DNA of 64,000 bases from an uncultured Burkholderiales bacterium (GTDB lineage Bacteria > Pseudomonadota > Gammaproteobacteria > Burkholderiales > Burkholderiaceae_C), in the NCBI GenBank assembly GCA_903832625.1, contig CAILCI010000065.1:1-64000 (forward strand). Reading direction: 5' to 3'. Positions 26,443 to 38,226 of this stretch are shown piece after piece. The notes beneath the pieces are model-generated. The model searched no databases and was not told the DNA's origin. It saw nothing but the letters and a program-made list of their open reading frames with translations. A program made the translations under genes and the position numbers. The stretch's first letter is position 1. Every line of letters starts with the position of its first letter.

Positions 26443-26967
26443 TCAAACGGTCCACTTTTGAGCCAAAGCATCAGGCCGCAAAGAGTCGTAGCCCTCAAAC
26501 GGCTGATGAATCCAAGGATTGGTGGGCAAAAACTCCACCGAATAATCAGGCGCAAATGACGACACGCCCTTGGTCCAAATCACCGCGCTACGCAGCTCGG
26601 TGATGGGTTTGTAATTGTTCTTGAGCTGATCCACCACCGCCTTCAAGGTGTGGCCAGTGTCCGCCAAGTCATCCACCAACAACACCTTGCCCGCAATCTC
26701 GCCCTTGGGCGTGGTGATGAAGCGGGCAATGTCCAAATGCCCTTGCACCGTGCCTGCATCGGCGCGATAAGAACTGGTGGACATGATCGCCAAGGGTTTG
26801 TCAAAAATGCGCGACAAGATATCGCCCGGGCGCATGCCGCCACGCGCCAAACACAAAATCGTGTCGAACTGCCAACCCGATTGGTGGATTTTGAGCGCCA
26901 GTTTTTCGATCAAGTTGTGGTATTCGTCATACGACACATACAGGTGTTTGCCATCTTCGGTCAACAT
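26443..26967 (-). CDS. Purine-type phosphoribosyltransferase
   Basis: 174 residues of the type I phosphoribosyltransferase fold. The PRPP-binding motif VLLVDDLADTGHT is at about 94-106, and ARGGMRPGDILSR near 41-53 is the loop before it. It resembles the hypoxanthine/xanthine/guanine salvage enzymes that sit beside purA in betaproteobacteria. It follows purA by 26 bp on the same strand, so purine salvage and AMP synthesis are probably co-expressed. Exact base specificity cannot be read from the sequence. Confidence 0.85.
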   Translation of the reverse strand: MLTEDGKHLYVSYDEYHNLIEKLALKIHQSGWQFDTILCLARGGMRPGDILSRIFDKPLAIMSTSSYRADAGTVQGHLDIARFITTPKGEIAGKVLLVDDLADTGHTLKAVVDQLKNNYKPITELRSAVIWTKGVSSFAPDYSVEFLPTNPWIHQPFEGYDSLRPDALAQKWTV

Positions 26968-26993
26968 GGGAGCAGTCCTTTTTTTGAAAATTA

Positions 26994-28352
<1,359 letters not shown>

Positions 28353-28370
28353 TCAATCGCAAATAAAACA

Positions 28371-29519
28371 TCAAAGGGATTTGACAACCCATTGACCCGA
28401 GACATGGGTCAACTCACGGTCGCAATCGAATTCGTCCACTTCGCTCTCGTGGCCGGGCAACACACACACCACGGTTTCGCCACGCGAGCGCAAGGCGGCA
28501 ATGGCTTGGCGCAACTGAGCATCAGCCGCCCAAGGCGCACGGATGGCGGCTTTGAGGGGCAAGGCAGGCACCACGCCAACCAACTCTTTCAAATCCAAGC
28601 TAAAGCCCACGGCGGGACGCTTGCGGCCAAACACGGCGCCCACTTCGTCGTAGCGGCCACCGCGCACCAAGGCGTCGCTGGCACCGCTCACGTAAACGGC
28701 AAAACGCAGACCGCTGTAATAGGCGTAGCCGCGCAAATCGGCCAAGTCGAAGGTGACATTCACACCACGCAAGGCTTGCGCAGCTTGGCGCAACTGTTGG
28801 ATGGCGTGAACCACTTTGGGCCATGCGGCAAAGGTTTTTTCAGCCAAGTCGAGCACCGACACATCGCCATAGAGTTGCGTCAAGGCAGACAAGGCGTTTT
28901 TGTGAGGCGCGTCCCAATGCTGGGTCAAGACGCGCACGCGGGGCGCGTCTTTGACAGCCAAGGCTTGGTGCAATGCTTCTTGCTCGGCACTGCTCAAGGA
29001 CAAGCCTTCGAGCAAAGCAGGCAAGATGCGCGCATCGCTCAGGTCCACGCTGACATGGTGCAAACCTGCGGCTTGCAAGCCACCGAGCGCCAACTCCAGA
29101 ATTTCCAAATCGGCTTCCAAGCCCGCATGGCCATAAATTTCGGCACCGAATTGCAAGGGTTCGCGGGTGGCAAAAGGTCTGTCCGGCTGGGTGTGCAGCA
29201 CAGGGCCGCAATAACAAAGTCGCGTGACACCGGCTCGGTTGAGCAAATGCGCGTCGATGCGCGCCACTTGCGGCGTGGTGTCAGCACGCAAACCCAAAGT
29301 GCGACCCGAGAGTTGATCGACCAGTTTGAAGGTTTGTAAATCAAGGGCTCGCCCAGTCCCAGAGAGCAAAGACTCTAGGTATTCGAGCAAAGGCGGCGTC
29401 ACCAGCTCGTAGCCAAAGCGGCGAGCAGTGTCAAGATAAAGACGACGGAGTTCTTCGATGTGCCGGGCCTCGGAAGGCAAAACATCAGCGATGTGATCCG
29501 GCAGGACCCAGGCAGACAT
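28371..29519 (-). CDS. hisZ: ATP phosphoribosyltransferase regulatory subunit
   Basis: 382 residues, a class II aminoacyl-tRNA-synthetase-like fold without tRNA charging. It activates and regulates the short HisG in the first step of histidine synthesis. Visible segments are [21 protein letters not shown] (motif-2-like) and [16 protein letters not shown] near 275. Bacteria with HisZ use short-form HisG, which is not in this window. The hisZ-purA order is typical of betaproteobacteria. Confidence 0.95.
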   Translation of the reverse strand: MSAWVLPDHIADVLPSEARHIEELRRLYLDTARRFGYELVTPPLLEYLESLLSGTGRALDLQTFKLVDQLSGRTLGLRADTTPQVARIDAHLLNRAGVTRLCYCGPVLHTQPDRPFATREPLQFGAEIYGHAGLEADLEILELALGGLQAAGLHHVSVDLSDARILPALLEGLSLSSAEQEALHQALAVKDAPRVRVLTQHWDAPHKNALSALTQLYGDVSVLDLAEKTFAAWPKVVHAIQQLRQAAQALRGVNVTFDLADLRGYAYYSGLRFAVYVSGASDALVRGGRYDEVGAVFGRKRPAVGFSLDLKELVGVVPALPLKAAIRAPWAADAQLRQAIAALRSRGETVVCVLPGHESEVDEFDCDRELTHVSGQWVVKSL

Positions 29520-29578
29520 GTGAAATATGTAAGGCTGTTAAAAATGAGATTTTACAGGGCTTTGAAGGCCCAAATTGC

Positions 29579-29773
29579 TCAGGCGAGCCACGCAAGCACC
29601 AAAAGACCCGCCAAGACGCAGACCAGCCCAAAAAAACGGATTTGCCCGTCTTCCAAGGCCAGCAACTGACTCATGCGTTGACGCCAGCCTTTGGGAAACA
29701 AGAACGGGAAGATGCCTTCAAAAATCAGCATCAAACCCGCTGCGGCCCACAGCACGTCGCTGTCTAAATTCAT
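29579..29773 (-). CDS. DUF2065 small membrane protein
   Basis: 64 residues with two membrane helices (about 8-27 and 45-63) separated by a basic loop KGWRQRMSQLLALEDGQIRF. It matches the DUF2065 family (YjeT type), commonly found between hflC and purA/hisZ. Function unknown; its constant place after hflKC suggests a role near that membrane complex. It starts 9 bp after hflC. Confidence 0.85.
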   Translation of the reverse strand: MNLDSDVLWAAAGLMLIFEGIFPFLFPKGWRQRMSQLLALEDGQIRFFGLVCVLAGLLVLAWLA

Positions 29774-29782
29774 TGCCAGCCT

Positions 29783-30691
29783 TTATTTATGGCTGGGTGC
29801 AGGCGCACCGCCTGAACCACTGCTGCGAAAAGCTTTGAAAAAGTCTGTCGAAGGATCGACCACCATCACGTCAGATTTTTTGTTGAAGGTGCTTTTGTAG
29901 GCTTCCAAGCTGCGGTAGAACTGAGCGAACTGCGGATCGCGGCCAAAAGATTCTGCGTAAATACGCGCGGCCTCGGCATCGCCCTCGCCTTTGATTTGCT
30001 GGGCATCCCGGTAGGCGTTGGCCACCGTCACTTCGCGTTGACGGTCGGCGTCAGCGCGGATTTTTTCGCCCTCTGCCGCTCCGGTAGAACGCAACTCGTT
30101 GGCCACCCGTTTGCGTTCGGCTTCCATGCGACGGTAGACCGACTCGGTGATGGCTTCCACATAATCCGCACGGGTGATGCGCACATCGACCACATCAATG
30201 CCCCACGGTTTGGCACCTTTGACCACTTCAAGCACTTCACGCTTGACGTCTTGCATCAAGGCTTCGCGCTTGCTGGAGAGCAATTCATTGACGGTGCGCT
30301 TATTGATCTCTTCTTGAAATGCATTGCGCACCACGCGGCTGAGTTGAACAGAACCTGCGGCTTCATCCATGCCCACGTTGCGGATGTATTGCAGTGGATC
30401 GGTGACGCGCCAACGGGCATACCAGTCAATCACCACACGTTGCTTTTCAGCGGTGAGCATGGGCTCGGTGTCAGCGTTGTCGAGTGTGAGCAAGCGCTTG
30501 TCCAAATAAATCACGTTTTGAAATGGAGGAGGCAATTTCAAACTCAAGCCGGGCTCGGTGATGACGTTTTTGACTTGGCCGAATGAATAGACCACGCCGA
30601 ACTGGCGCTGATCCACCACAAACAGCATGGAGTTGATGACCAACAAGCCCACCAAAATGGACGTGATGTAAAAACCGATTTTGTTATTCAT
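29783..30691 (-). CDS. hflC: HflC, modulator of FtsH protease
   Basis: 302 residues. One N-terminal membrane helix (about 5-26) then an SPFH/Band-7 domain (QRQFGVVYSFGQVKNVI onward) and a long charged helical region (about 190-260, EAERKRVANELRSTGAAEGEK). With HflK it forms the large cage around FtsH that controls membrane-protein degradation. The C-terminal ~20 residues are Gly/Ala/Ser-rich. It begins 12 bp after hflK. Confidence 0.96.
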   Translation of the reverse strand: MNNKIGFYITSILVGLLVINSMLFVVDQRQFGVVYSFGQVKNVITEPGLSLKLPPPFQNVIYLDKRLLTLDNADTEPMLTAEKQRVVIDWYARWRVTDPLQYIRNVGMDEAAGSVQLSRVVRNAFQEEINKRTVNELLSSKREALMQDVKREVLEVVKGAKPWGIDVVDVRITRADYVEAITESVYRRMEAERKRVANELRSTGAAEGEKIRADADRQREVTVANAYRDAQQIKGEGDAEAARIYAESFGRDPQFAQFYRSLEAYKSTFNKKSDVMVVDPSTDFFKAFRSSGSGGAPAPSHK

Positions 30692-30703
30692 AGTCGTATG
30701 TCC

Positions 30704-32062
30704 TCAACGCATGTCGCGATCACGGGTGCGGCCATCGCGCGCACGGGCGTCAGCAGACGCATTGTTGTTGGCGCTGTTGGCGGAGCCTTCGCTCGCCGCA
30801 GGTGCCGGATTGGCCGCAGGCGTGGCGGCTTGCGACGCTTGTTGAATGATTTTGTCCAAGGGCAAATACAGCAAGTTAGAGCCTTGCTTGGAATCCACCA
30901 AAACCTTGGTGACATTGCTGTAGATTTGCTGCATGGCATCGATGTACAAACGATCGCGGGTGACCTGCGGCGCTTTTTGGTACTCGGCTGCGAGCAGCTT
31001 AAAGCGCTGCGCATCGCCTTGGGCTTGCGCCACGATGCGGGCTTTGTAGCCATCGGCTTCTTGTTTCAAACGTGAAGCCGTACCCACGGCGCGGGGAATC
31101 ACGTCATTGGCATAAGCCTCGGCTTCGTTTTTGGCGCGTTCGCGCTCTTGTCCGGCTTTGAGCACATCGTCAAACGAGGCCTGTACTTGTTCGGGCGGAC
31201 GCACGCCGCCTTGCTGCAAGTTGATGCCCACCACCTCAATGCCCACGTTGTAGCGGTCCAAAATCGACTGCATGATGGCGCGCACACGCGGGCCAATTTG
31301 ATCGCGCTCATCGGACATGGCCGAATCCATGCGCATCTTGCCCACCACCTCGCGCACTGCGGTTTCAGCCGCTTGCACCACGGTGTCGGTGGGGTTTTTG
31401 GTTTCGAACAAATACGCGCGCGCATCGGTCAAACGGTATTGCACGGCAAATTTGATTTCCAAAATATTTTCGTCTTCGGTGAGCATGGCCGACTCGCGCA
31501 AGCCCGTGGTGGTGACCACGTTGTCGCGCCCCACATCGACCGAGCGGATTTGCGTCACAAACACCAACTCATTGCGTTGAAACGGATAGGGAAGCCGCCA
31601 GTTAAAGCCCGCGCCCACCGTCGAGTGGTAGCGACCAAACTGGGTGATCACGGCTTGCTGACCTTCTTGAACAATGAAAAACCCAGTGCACATCCAAATC
31701 GCAAACAACACTGCGAGCACCAAACCCACGCCCACGCCTGCGACCTTCATGTCTGGCCCGCCAGAGGGCGGTTGATCGCCAGACGGAGGTGGATTGCCGC
31801 CGTTGTTGTTGCCTCCGCCCTTGCCCGCGTTGCCAAACAAACCGCCGAGCTTGCGGTTGAAGTCGCGCCACAACTCATCCAAATCAGGCGGTCCACCCGC
31901 AGCTGGACGCTGATTGGGTTTGTCTTCTTGCGGGTTTTGGCCATCAGAATGTGCGCCGTTGTTGGGTTCGCGCCCCCAGCGGCCATCATTGAGATTGAAC
32001 ATGCCCAACCAGCGTTTGAGGCGCGAGGCCTTGTGTGGTGTGGTGGAAAGATTTGAATTCAT
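30704..32062 (-). CDS. hflK: HflK, modulator of FtsH protease
   Basis: 452 residues from the ATG at 32062; an ATG at 32068 and a GTG at 32083 are also in frame. The cytoplasmic N-terminus is Asn/Pro/Gly-rich and disordered (about 20-95), followed by a membrane helix (VGLVLAVLFAIWMCTGFF), an SPFH domain and helical region, and an Ala/Asn-rich tail. Partner of HflC in the FtsH complex. It is 66 bp downstream of hflX. Confidence 0.94.
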   Translation of the reverse strand: MNSNLSTTPHKASRLKRWLGMFNLNDGRWGREPNNGAHSDGQNPQEDKPNQRPAAGGPPDLDELWRDFNRKLGGLFGNAGKGGGNNNGGNPPPSGDQPPSGGPDMKVAGVGVGLVLAVLFAIWMCTGFFIVQEGQQAVITQFGRYHSTVGAGFNWRLPYPFQRNELVFVTQIRSVDVGRDNVVTTTGLRESAMLTEDENILEIKFAVQYRLTDARAYLFETKNPTDTVVQAAETAVREVVGKMRMDSAMSDERDQIGPRVRAIMQSILDRYNVGIEVVGINLQQGGVRPPEQVQASFDDVLKAGQERERAKNEAEAYANDVIPRAVGTASRLKQEADGYKARIVAQAQGDAQRFKLLAAEYQKAPQVTRDRLYIDAMQQIYSNVTKVLVDSKQGSNLLYLPLDKIIQQASQAATPAANPAPAASEGSANSANNNASADARARDGRTRDRDMR

Positions 32063-32128
32063 GTGCATGGTCTGCAGTTTCACTAAAGATCAGATTGTGC
32101 CTAAACGGCAAAACCCCAAAATTGAGAC

Positions 32129-33289
32129 TTAAATTTCAGCGTCCAACGCCCATTCGGGCGTGAAGTCTGTCAACGCTTGTTGTGCCAAGTACGCGCGCAA
32201 TTCGGCGAGGCCCTGCCCGTCTTGAGCGCTGACAAAAAAGCGTTGCATGACCTGCCCGCCCAGCTCGTATTTGTCTTGCAAAACACGGGGACGCTTTTCA
32301 GCGGGTACAGCGTCGAGTTTGTTGAATACCAGCACCTGTGGCACTTGGTCTGCACCAATCTCGGTCAGCACTTTTTGCACTTCAGCAATTTGCTCAGGGA
32401 AATTGATGTTGGACGCATCCACCACATGCATGAGCAAAGTGGCATCTGCCGCCTCTTGCAGCGTGGCCTGAAAAGCGTCAATCAAGCCGTGCGGCAAATC
32501 GCGAATAAACCCCACCGTGTCAGACAACGACACCGACCGCCCAGCACCTTGGCTGTCGCCCAAATAGAGCTGACGCGTGGTTGTATCTAAAGTGGCAAAC
32601 AGCTGATCGGCAGCATAGGCACGAGCCTTGACCAACGCGTTGAACAAGGTGGATTTACCTGCATTGGTGTAGCCCACCAGAGAAATGGTGAATGCATCGC
32701 GTCGCTGCCGCTGACGGCGCTGGGTGCTGCGCTGGCGCTTGACTTTTTCCAAGCGTTCGCGCGTGCGTTTGATGGCGTCTGCAATCATTCGCCGGTCAAG
32801 CTCAATTTGTGTCTCACCCGGACCACCGCGCATCCCGATACCACCGCTTTGTCGCTCCAAGTGCGACCAGCGCCTCACCAACCGGGTGCTGGAGTATTGC
32901 AAACGCGCCAACTCGACTTGCAACTTGCCTTCGTGGCTGCGCGCGCGTTGGGCGAAAATTTCGAGGATCAACAAGGTGCGGTCGTTGACCGCGAGCCCCA
33001 AGTGACGCTCTAAATTGCGCTGCTGCGCAGGGCTCAAGGACTGATCAAACAAGACCTCTTGTGCGCCATGCAAAAGAGCCAATTCTTTGATTTCGTCGGC
33101 CTTGCCGCTGCCCACAAACAAGGCAGCATCGGGTGCTTGGCGTTTGCAGGTCAGGCGCACCACAGGCGTGAGGCCCGCGGTTTGCGCCAAAAGCCCAAGT
33201 TCTTCGAGCTCTCGGTCAAAATGCGGCAACCCAAAATCAACACCCACCAAAATGGCAGGAACTTTGGGAGTTTTTGAAATATCGTTCAA
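32129..33289 (-). CDS. hflX: GTPase HflX
   Basis: 386 residues. N-terminal nucleotide-binding domain (about 10-110, GSGKADEI), a basic coiled region with the Arg-rich SGGIGMRGGPGETQIELDRR, then the G domain: G1 GYTNAGKSTLFN, G3 DTVGFIRDLP and G4 NKLD. Rescues or splits stalled 70S ribosomes under stress. The best start is a TTG at 33289 without a clear ribosome-binding site, which suggests low translation. It follows hfq after a terminator-like hairpin. Confidence 0.95.
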   Translation of the reverse strand: MNDISKTPKVPAILVGVDFGLPHFDRELEELGLLAQTAGLTPVVRLTCKRQAPDAALFVGSGKADEIKELALLHGAQEVLFDQSLSPAQQRNLERHLGLAVNDRTLLILEIFAQRARSHEGKLQVELARLQYSSTRLVRRWSHLERQSGGIGMRGGPGETQIELDRRMIADAIKRTRERLEKVKRQRSTQRRQRQRRDAFTISLVGYTNAGKSTLFNALVKARAYAADQLFATLDTTTRQLYLGDSQGAGRSVSLSDTVGFIRDLPHGLIDAFQATLQEAADATLLMHVVDASNINFPEQIAEVQKVLTEIGADQVPQVLVFNKLDAVPAEKRPRVLQDKYELGGQVMQRFFVSAQDGQGLAELRAYLAQQALTDFTPEWALDAEI

Positions 33290-33304
33290 GTGTGAATTTA
33301 AAAA

Positions 33305-33330
33305 TAAAAAAGGGCTGAAACAGCCCTTTT
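33305..33330 (-). terminator. Intrinsic terminator after hfq
   Basis: On the minus strand a 10-bp stem AAAAGGGCTG / CAGCCCTTTT (plus-strand 33308-33317 and 33321-33330, loop of 3) runs into a T-rich tract. It lies between hfq and hflX, so hflX is either read through at reduced level or has its own promoter. Confidence 0.85.
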
Positions 33331-33347
33331 GTCAGAGCTTTGAGCGC

Positions 33348-33614
33348 TTAAGCCTCAAGCGTTGGCGCCGAACCGTCGCCATTGCTGAAATTGACCGAGC
33401 GGCCTGGCACGATGGTGGAGATGGCGTGTTTGTAAACCATTTGCGTCACGGTATTGCGCAACAACACCACGTATTGATCAAACGATTCAATTTGTCCTTG
33501 GAGCTTGATGCCGTTGACCAAGTAAATGGAAACTGGCACATGCTCGCGGCGCAATATGTTGAGGAAAGGGTCTTGCAACAATTGGCCTTTGTTCTTCGAA
33601 TTTTCAGTGTTCAC
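33348..33614 (-). CDS. hfq: RNA chaperone Hfq
   Basis: 88 residues. Sm1 ([26 protein letters not shown]) and Sm2 ([13 protein letters not shown]) motifs of the hexameric sRNA/mRNA chaperone. It has a short C-terminal tail, as usual in betaproteobacteria. The start is GTG at 33614 with GGAG about 8 bases upstream. The N-terminus MNTENSK is a few residues longer than the common MSNKGQ form. Downstream of der. Confidence 0.96.
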   Translation of the reverse strand: MNTENSKNKGQLLQDPFLNILRREHVPVSIYLVNGIKLQGQIESFDQYVVLLRNTVTQMVYKHAISTIVPGRSVNFSNGDGSAPTLEA

Positions 33615-33681
33615 GATATTCTCCGTGTTTCAGACATGAGTAAAAGTTAGACCATACCACAGTCGCATGGAGGTTCAACTT

Positions 33682-35022
33682 TTAATCATCTTTATCTTTG
33701 TAGGGATTATGGGATGTGCGCATTTCAATGCGCAGCGGTGTTCCCTCCAAATTGAAGGCCTTGCGAAAGCGCCCTTCAAGAAAGCGTTTGTAAGTCTCAC
33801 TCACATGTTCCAGCGAATTGCCGTGAATCACGATGACGGGCGGGTTCATGCCGCCTTGGTGGGCATAGCGCATTTTGGGGCGGAACATGCCCGAGCGCTG
33901 GGGCGACTGAAACTGCACGGCCTCCAGCAACAAACGGGTAAGCACGGGAGTGGTCATTTTGCAAGTCGCCGCTTTGTGCGCCTGCGTGATCGCACCCCAC
34001 AAAGGCCCCAAACCTTGGCGTTTTTTGGCCGAGATGAAGTGAATGGCTGCGAATTTTAAAAATGACAGGCGAATCTCAATCGAGCGCTGCAGCAGTTCGC
34101 GCTGATAGGCATCGACCGCATCCCATTTGTTGACCGCCAGCACCACAGCGCGGCCGCTCTCCAAGATATAGCCGGCAATGTGTGCGTCTTGATCGGTCAC
34201 GCCTTGGGTGGCGTCGAGCAAGAGCAAGGCCACATTGGCGGTTTCGATGGCTTGCAAGGTTTTCACGACCGAGAACTTCTCAATCGCCTCAAACACCTTG
34301 CCTTTGCGGCGAATCCCTGCGGTGTCGATCAACTCAAACTTTTGTCCATTGTGTTCAAACGGCACGCTGATGGCATCGCGCGTGGTGCCTGGCAAGTCAA
34401 ATGCCACCAAGCGCTCCTCGCCCAACCAAGTGTTGATGAGGGTGGATTTACCCACATTGGGGCGGCCAGCGACGGCCAGTTTGATCACGCCTTCTTCGAG
34501 AACTTCATCTTCTTGGTCGACATCGGGCAAATGCAGCGCGGCCAAGGCCTGTTCAATCATGGAGCGAATGCCCTGTCCATGCGAGGCAGACACAGGCAAA
34601 ACTTCGCCCAAGCCCAGTTCGTAGAACTCGGACAAATGCGGGCTGTCTTGCATACCCTCAGCTTTGTTGGCAACCAAGATGCTGGGTTTACCCAAACGAC
34701 GCAAGTAATTGGCAATGTCGTGGTCTTGCGCAGACACACCCGCACGGGCATCCACCACAAAGGCCACCACATCAGCCTCGGCAACGGCTTGTTGGGTTTG
34801 ACGCGCCATTTCTTTGTAAATGCCGTCGGCGGCATCGGGCTCGAAACCGCCGGTGTCAATCACGATGAATTCGTATTTGCCAAACTTGGCATTCCCGTAA
34901 TGCCGATCACGGGTCAACCCCGCGAAATCGGCCACGATGGCATCTCTCGACTTGGTGAGCCGATTGAACATCGTGGATTTGCCCACATTGGGGCGGCCTA
35001 CCAAGGCCAAAACGGGTTTCAA
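33682..35022 (-). CDS. der: Ribosome-assembly GTPase Der (EngA)
   Basis: 446 residues with two tandem G domains, each with a [10 protein letters not shown]-loop (residues about 8-16 and 184-192) and NKxD motif, and a C-terminal KH-like domain with a basic tail ([12 protein letters not shown]). Essential for 50S maturation. The start codon is TTG at 35022 with AAGGA 8 bases upstream. It follows bamB by 10 bp. Confidence 0.97.
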   Translation of the reverse strand: MKPVLALVGRPNVGKSTMFNRLTKSRDAIVADFAGLTRDRHYGNAKFGKYEFIVIDTGGFEPDAADGIYKEMARQTQQAVAEADVVAFVVDARAGVSAQDHDIANYLRRLGKPSILVANKAEGMQDSPHLSEFYELGLGEVLPVSASHGQGIRSMIEQALAALHLPDVDQEDEVLEEGVIKLAVAGRPNVGKSTLINTWLGEERLVAFDLPGTTRDAISVPFEHNGQKFELIDTAGIRRKGKVFEAIEKFSVVKTLQAIETANVALLLLDATQGVTDQDAHIAGYILESGRAVVLAVNKWDAVDAYQRELLQRSIEIRLSFLKFAAIHFISAKKRQGLGPLWGAITQAHKAATCKMTTPVLTRLLLEAVQFQSPQRSGMFRPKMRYAHQGGMNPPVIVIHGNSLEHVSETYKRFLEGRFRKAFNLEGTPLRIEMRTSHNPYKDKDD

Positions 35023-35032
35023 AATACGATCC

Positions 35033-36157
35033 TTAAGGAATTTGCAGGCCAGTGACCGCGCCTTGGCGGGTCACGACCACATAGGTAGAGCCGGCTTGAA
35101 CAGGCGGTCCGACCAACTCATCACCGCTCAATTTGATGCGATTGAGCAGTGCGCCATCGGCCAAGGACAGCAGGTAGAGCCAGCCACCATGGTCAGAAAT
35201 CAAGATACCGCGTGGCGTGAGCAAGGGCGTACCCAATTGGTGATATTTCAAGCGCTCGGTGTCCCACACACGCTCGCCTGTGCTGCGGTTCCAGACCTGA
35301 ACCACGCCGTTGGCCAAGGGTGCGATCACGAGCTTTTCATTGCCATCAATTCCGCGTTCGCCCACCGATGCGCGTGTCCAAAGAGCTTGACCGCGTTGGG
35401 CATCGACACAGCCGACTTGCGACTGGAAGGCACGAACACACACCACATCGCCCACGCGATCAGCTGGGCCAACCAAATCGACCAAACGCTCCACATCGTT
35501 GGTGCCACGTGGCGTGGCGATGGCGGTTTCCCAACGAATCAAACCTGAGTCAGGATCCATGCCCACCAAGCGACCTGACAAGCCGACGAGCAAGGTGTTT
35601 TTAAAGGGCATCAACACGCCCGGGTTTTTGAGCACCAAGGGATCGCCGGGGCGTTGTTGTTGCCAAAGTTTTTTGCCGGTTTGCGCATCAAAGGCCAAAA
35701 CCGATCGGTCCGAGGTCAGCACAAACACACGCCCACCCGCCACCAAAGGCGGCGTGAAGGAGCCTGAATTCAGGTTACTTCGCCATTGTTCTTTGCCATT
35801 GGCGGCAACGACCAAATCACCGTTGAGAGTGACCACCGCCACTTGTTGTCCGTCACTGCCAACGCCTGCGCTCAAACGCTCTTTGAGCTCAAGGCGTGAC
35901 ATCACTTTGCCAGTGCTGGCCGACAAAACACTCACGACGCCTTGGGCATTGGCCAAAGCCACGGTGTTGTTTTGCGCAGCAACCACCATCGGGAAATCAA
36001 TCGGTCCCACTTGAGCCGTCCAGCTCGTTTGAACGTCTTGCAAAACTTGAGGCAGATTCACCTCAGCAATTTTTGGACGTGACGGACCAGAGCAAGCCAC
36101 CAAGGCCAGGCTGGCGATCACAAAAGAGAATTTAAAAAATTGCTTCAAGGTCTTCAC
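35033..36157 (-). CDS. bamB: Outer-membrane assembly lipoprotein BamB
   Basis: 374 residues. Lipoprotein signal with lipobox LVACSG (Cys22), then a beta-propeller built from repeated W-blade/PQQ-like units such as [24 protein letters not shown]. Part of the BAM complex that inserts outer-membrane proteins. The start is GTG at 36157, overlapping the yfgM stop by four bases (GTGA). Confidence 0.95.
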   Translation of the reverse strand: MKTLKQFFKFSFVIASLALVACSGPSRPKIAEVNLPQVLQDVQTSWTAQVGPIDFPMVVAAQNNTVALANAQGVVSVLSASTGKVMSRLELKERLSAGVGSDGQQVAVVTLNGDLVVAANGKEQWRSNLNSGSFTPPLVAGGRVFVLTSDRSVLAFDAQTGKKLWQQQRPGDPLVLKNPGVLMPFKNTLLVGLSGRLVGMDPDSGLIRWETAIATPRGTNDVERLVDLVGPADRVGDVVCVRAFQSQVGCVDAQRGQALWTRASVGERGIDGNEKLVIAPLANGVVQVWNRSTGERVWDTERLKYHQLGTPLLTPRGILISDHGGWLYLLSLADGALLNRIKLSGDELVGPPVQAGSTYVVVTRQGAVTGLQIP

Positions 36158-36825
36158 TTTTTAGTCTCTACAGCGGGGGTTTCTTCGGGATCGAATCCCA
36201 AAGCTGCAAGTTTGACGGCCACCAAGCGGCGGTAGTCAGAACGGGCATCCAAGTTTTTCCAAGCTTTTTGATACTGTTCTAGCGCTTTGTCTGTTTGACC
36301 TTGGAGCATGGCAATGTCGCCCAAACGGTCCGCAAACAAGGGCTCAAAAGAGGCTGGTGCTTTGGCGCTGACTTGTTTGGCTGCTTCATCAAAGGCTTTA
36401 TCTTGGATCAGCAAAGCGGACAAACGCAAACGCGCCAATGACTCATAGCCTTGGTCCGATGTTTTGTCGATCACCCAAGCCAAGTGTTTGCGCGCATCAG
36501 CTGCACGGTTTTTGTCTTGGTAGACCCGCGCAGCCAACAAAGCTGCTTGTTGCGCATAGTTGGTTGACGCAAACTTGTCTTCAATATCGGCCACAGCACG
36601 GTCGAGCAGAGCCATGTCAGCGCTGGCCGCTGCGCGATCCACCGTGTCAAACAACACGGCCGATTGCGCTGCTTGTTTGTTTTGCCAAGCTTGCCAGCCC
36701 ACCCAGCCTGCGTAGACGGCCAACACGGCAATCAACACCCACGTGATGAGGTCGCCCCAGCGCTTCCAAAAGTGCTTGAGTTCGTCTATCTGTTCTTGTT
36801 CTTCAAGGTCGAGGTGGGAAGCCAT
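36154..36825 (-). CDS. yfgM: YfgM-like TPR membrane protein
   Basis: 223 residues. Cytoplasmic N-terminus MASHLDLEEQEQIDELKHFW, one membrane helix (about 26-46) and a periplasmic TPR-like helical domain (DUF2133/YfgM family). In E. coli YfgM works with PpiD at the Sec translocon as a periplasmic chaperone. The ATG at 36825 fits the family start; the upstream frame is inside hisS. Coupled to bamB by overlap. Confidence 0.9.
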   Translation of the reverse strand: MASHLDLEEQEQIDELKHFWKRWGDLITWVLIAVLAVYAGWVGWQAWQNKQAAQSAVLFDTVDRAAASADMALLDRAVADIEDKFASTNYAQQAALLAARVYQDKNRAADARKHLAWVIDKTSDQGYESLARLRLSALLIQDKAFDEAAKQVSAKAPASFEPLFADRLGDIAMLQGQTDKALEQYQKAWKNLDARSDYRRLVAVKLAALGFDPEETPAVETKK

Positions 36826-36875
36826 AGTCAAATTGATGTATCGGATAAAAGAGAGATTGTAGGCCGCAGCTGGTT

Positions 36876-38204
36876 TTAGACAGCGGCCATGCCAAGGAGT
36901 TGCTGCAAGCGGGCTGAGACTTGGCTCAGCGGGCAATTTTCTTGCGCACCCGCACCGTCGCGCAGGTGTTTGATGACCACTTCGCCGCGCGACAACTCGT
37001 CGGCGCCAAAAATCAAGGCCAAGGCCGCGCCGCTGCCATCGGCTTTTTTGAACTGCGATTTCATGCTGCCCATGCCCTCGCCTGTCCCGGCGTGCATTTG
37101 CACGCTCACGCCCGCAGCCCGCAGGCCTTGCAGCGTGTGATGCACCAAGGGCAGCGCAGAGGCATCAGGCACGATGGCGTAAACATGTGGCCCAGGCACA
37201 GGGGGTTGTTCGCCTTGTTCTTTCAGGAGTTCTAGCACGCGCTCAACGCCCAAAGCCCAGCCCACAGCCGGCGCGGGTTTGCCGCCCATTTGTTCAATCA
37301 AATAGTCGTAGCGTCCGCCTCCGCAAATCGTGCCTTGCGAGCCCAAACTTTGGGTCACGAACTCAAACACGGTGAGGTTGTAGTAATCCATCCCGCGCAC
37401 CAAGCGCGGATTGATGCGATAAGCCACACCGCAGGCGTCCAAGATGGCGCGCACCGCATTGAAATGCGCCAGTGAAGCCTCGCCCAAAAAGTCGATCAGC
37501 TTGGGCGCTGCTTCGACCATGGCTTGCATGGCTGGGTTTTTGGTGTCTAACAAACGCAAGGGGTTGCTGTGCAAACGGCGTTTGGCTTCTTCGTCCATCA
37601 CGTCGGTGTGCTGCTCGAAATAAGCAATCAACGCCGCGCGATGTGCGGCGCGTTCTTGCGGTTGGCCAAGACTGTTGAGCTCTAAGACCACATCTTTGAT
37701 GCCCAACTCTTGCCACAAAGCATTGGCCATCAAGATGAGTTCGGCGTCCACCTCGGCGCCTGCAAAGCCCAGCGCTTCAGCACCGATTTGGTGAAACTGG
37801 CGATAGCGCCCGCGCTGCGGACGTTCATGGCGAAACATAGGCCCCATGTAGTAGAGGCGCTTGCCGCCGTCATAGAGCATGTTGTGCTCCACCACCGCAC
37901 GCACCACGCCGGCAGTCGATTCGGGGCGCAGTGTGAGTTGTTCGCCATTCAAGCGGTCTTCAAAGGAATACATTTCCTTTTCAACAATGTCAGTCACCTC
38001 GCCCAAACCGCGCACAAACAAGGCCGTGGGTTCGACGATGGGGGTGCGCAAATTGCGATAAGCGAACCTGGCCATGAGGTGGCGCACTTTATCTTCCAAC
38101 CACTCCCAACGTGCGGAGTCGGGTGGCAATAAGTCGTTCATGCCTTTGACAGCGCTCAAGGGCGCGGCTTTGGCGGGTTTGGTGGCGGAGGTTTGAGCAG
38201 TCAT
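36876..38204 (-). CDS. hisS: Histidyl-tRNA synthetase
   Basis: 442 residues of class II. Motif 1 region, motif 2 [19 protein letters not shown], histidine-specific [13 protein letters not shown] and GGGRYD, motif 3 [11 protein letters not shown], and a C-terminal anticodon domain are all visible. An N-terminal polar extension ([16 protein letters not shown]) precedes the core. It starts 22 bp after ispG. Confidence 0.97.
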   Translation of the reverse strand: MTAQTSATKPAKAAPLSAVKGMNDLLPPDSARWEWLEDKVRHLMARFAYRNLRTPIVEPTALFVRGLGEVTDIVEKEMYSFEDRLNGEQLTLRPESTAGVVRAVVEHNMLYDGGKRLYYMGPMFRHERPQRGRYRQFHQIGAEALGFAGAEVDAELILMANALWQELGIKDVVLELNSLGQPQERAAHRAALIAYFEQHTDVMDEEAKRRLHSNPLRLLDTKNPAMQAMVEAAPKLIDFLGEASLAHFNAVRAILDACGVAYRINPRLVRGMDYYNLTVFEFVTQSLGSQGTICGGGRYDYLIEQMGGKPAPAVGWALGVERVLELLKEQGEQPPVPGPHVYAIVPDASALPLVHHTLQGLRAAGVSVQMHAGTGEGMGSMKSQFKKADGSGAALALIFGADELSRGEVVIKHLRDGAGAQENCPLSQVSARLQQLLGMAAV

Positions 38205-38226
38205 TGCAAATCAAAAAGCAGGTGTA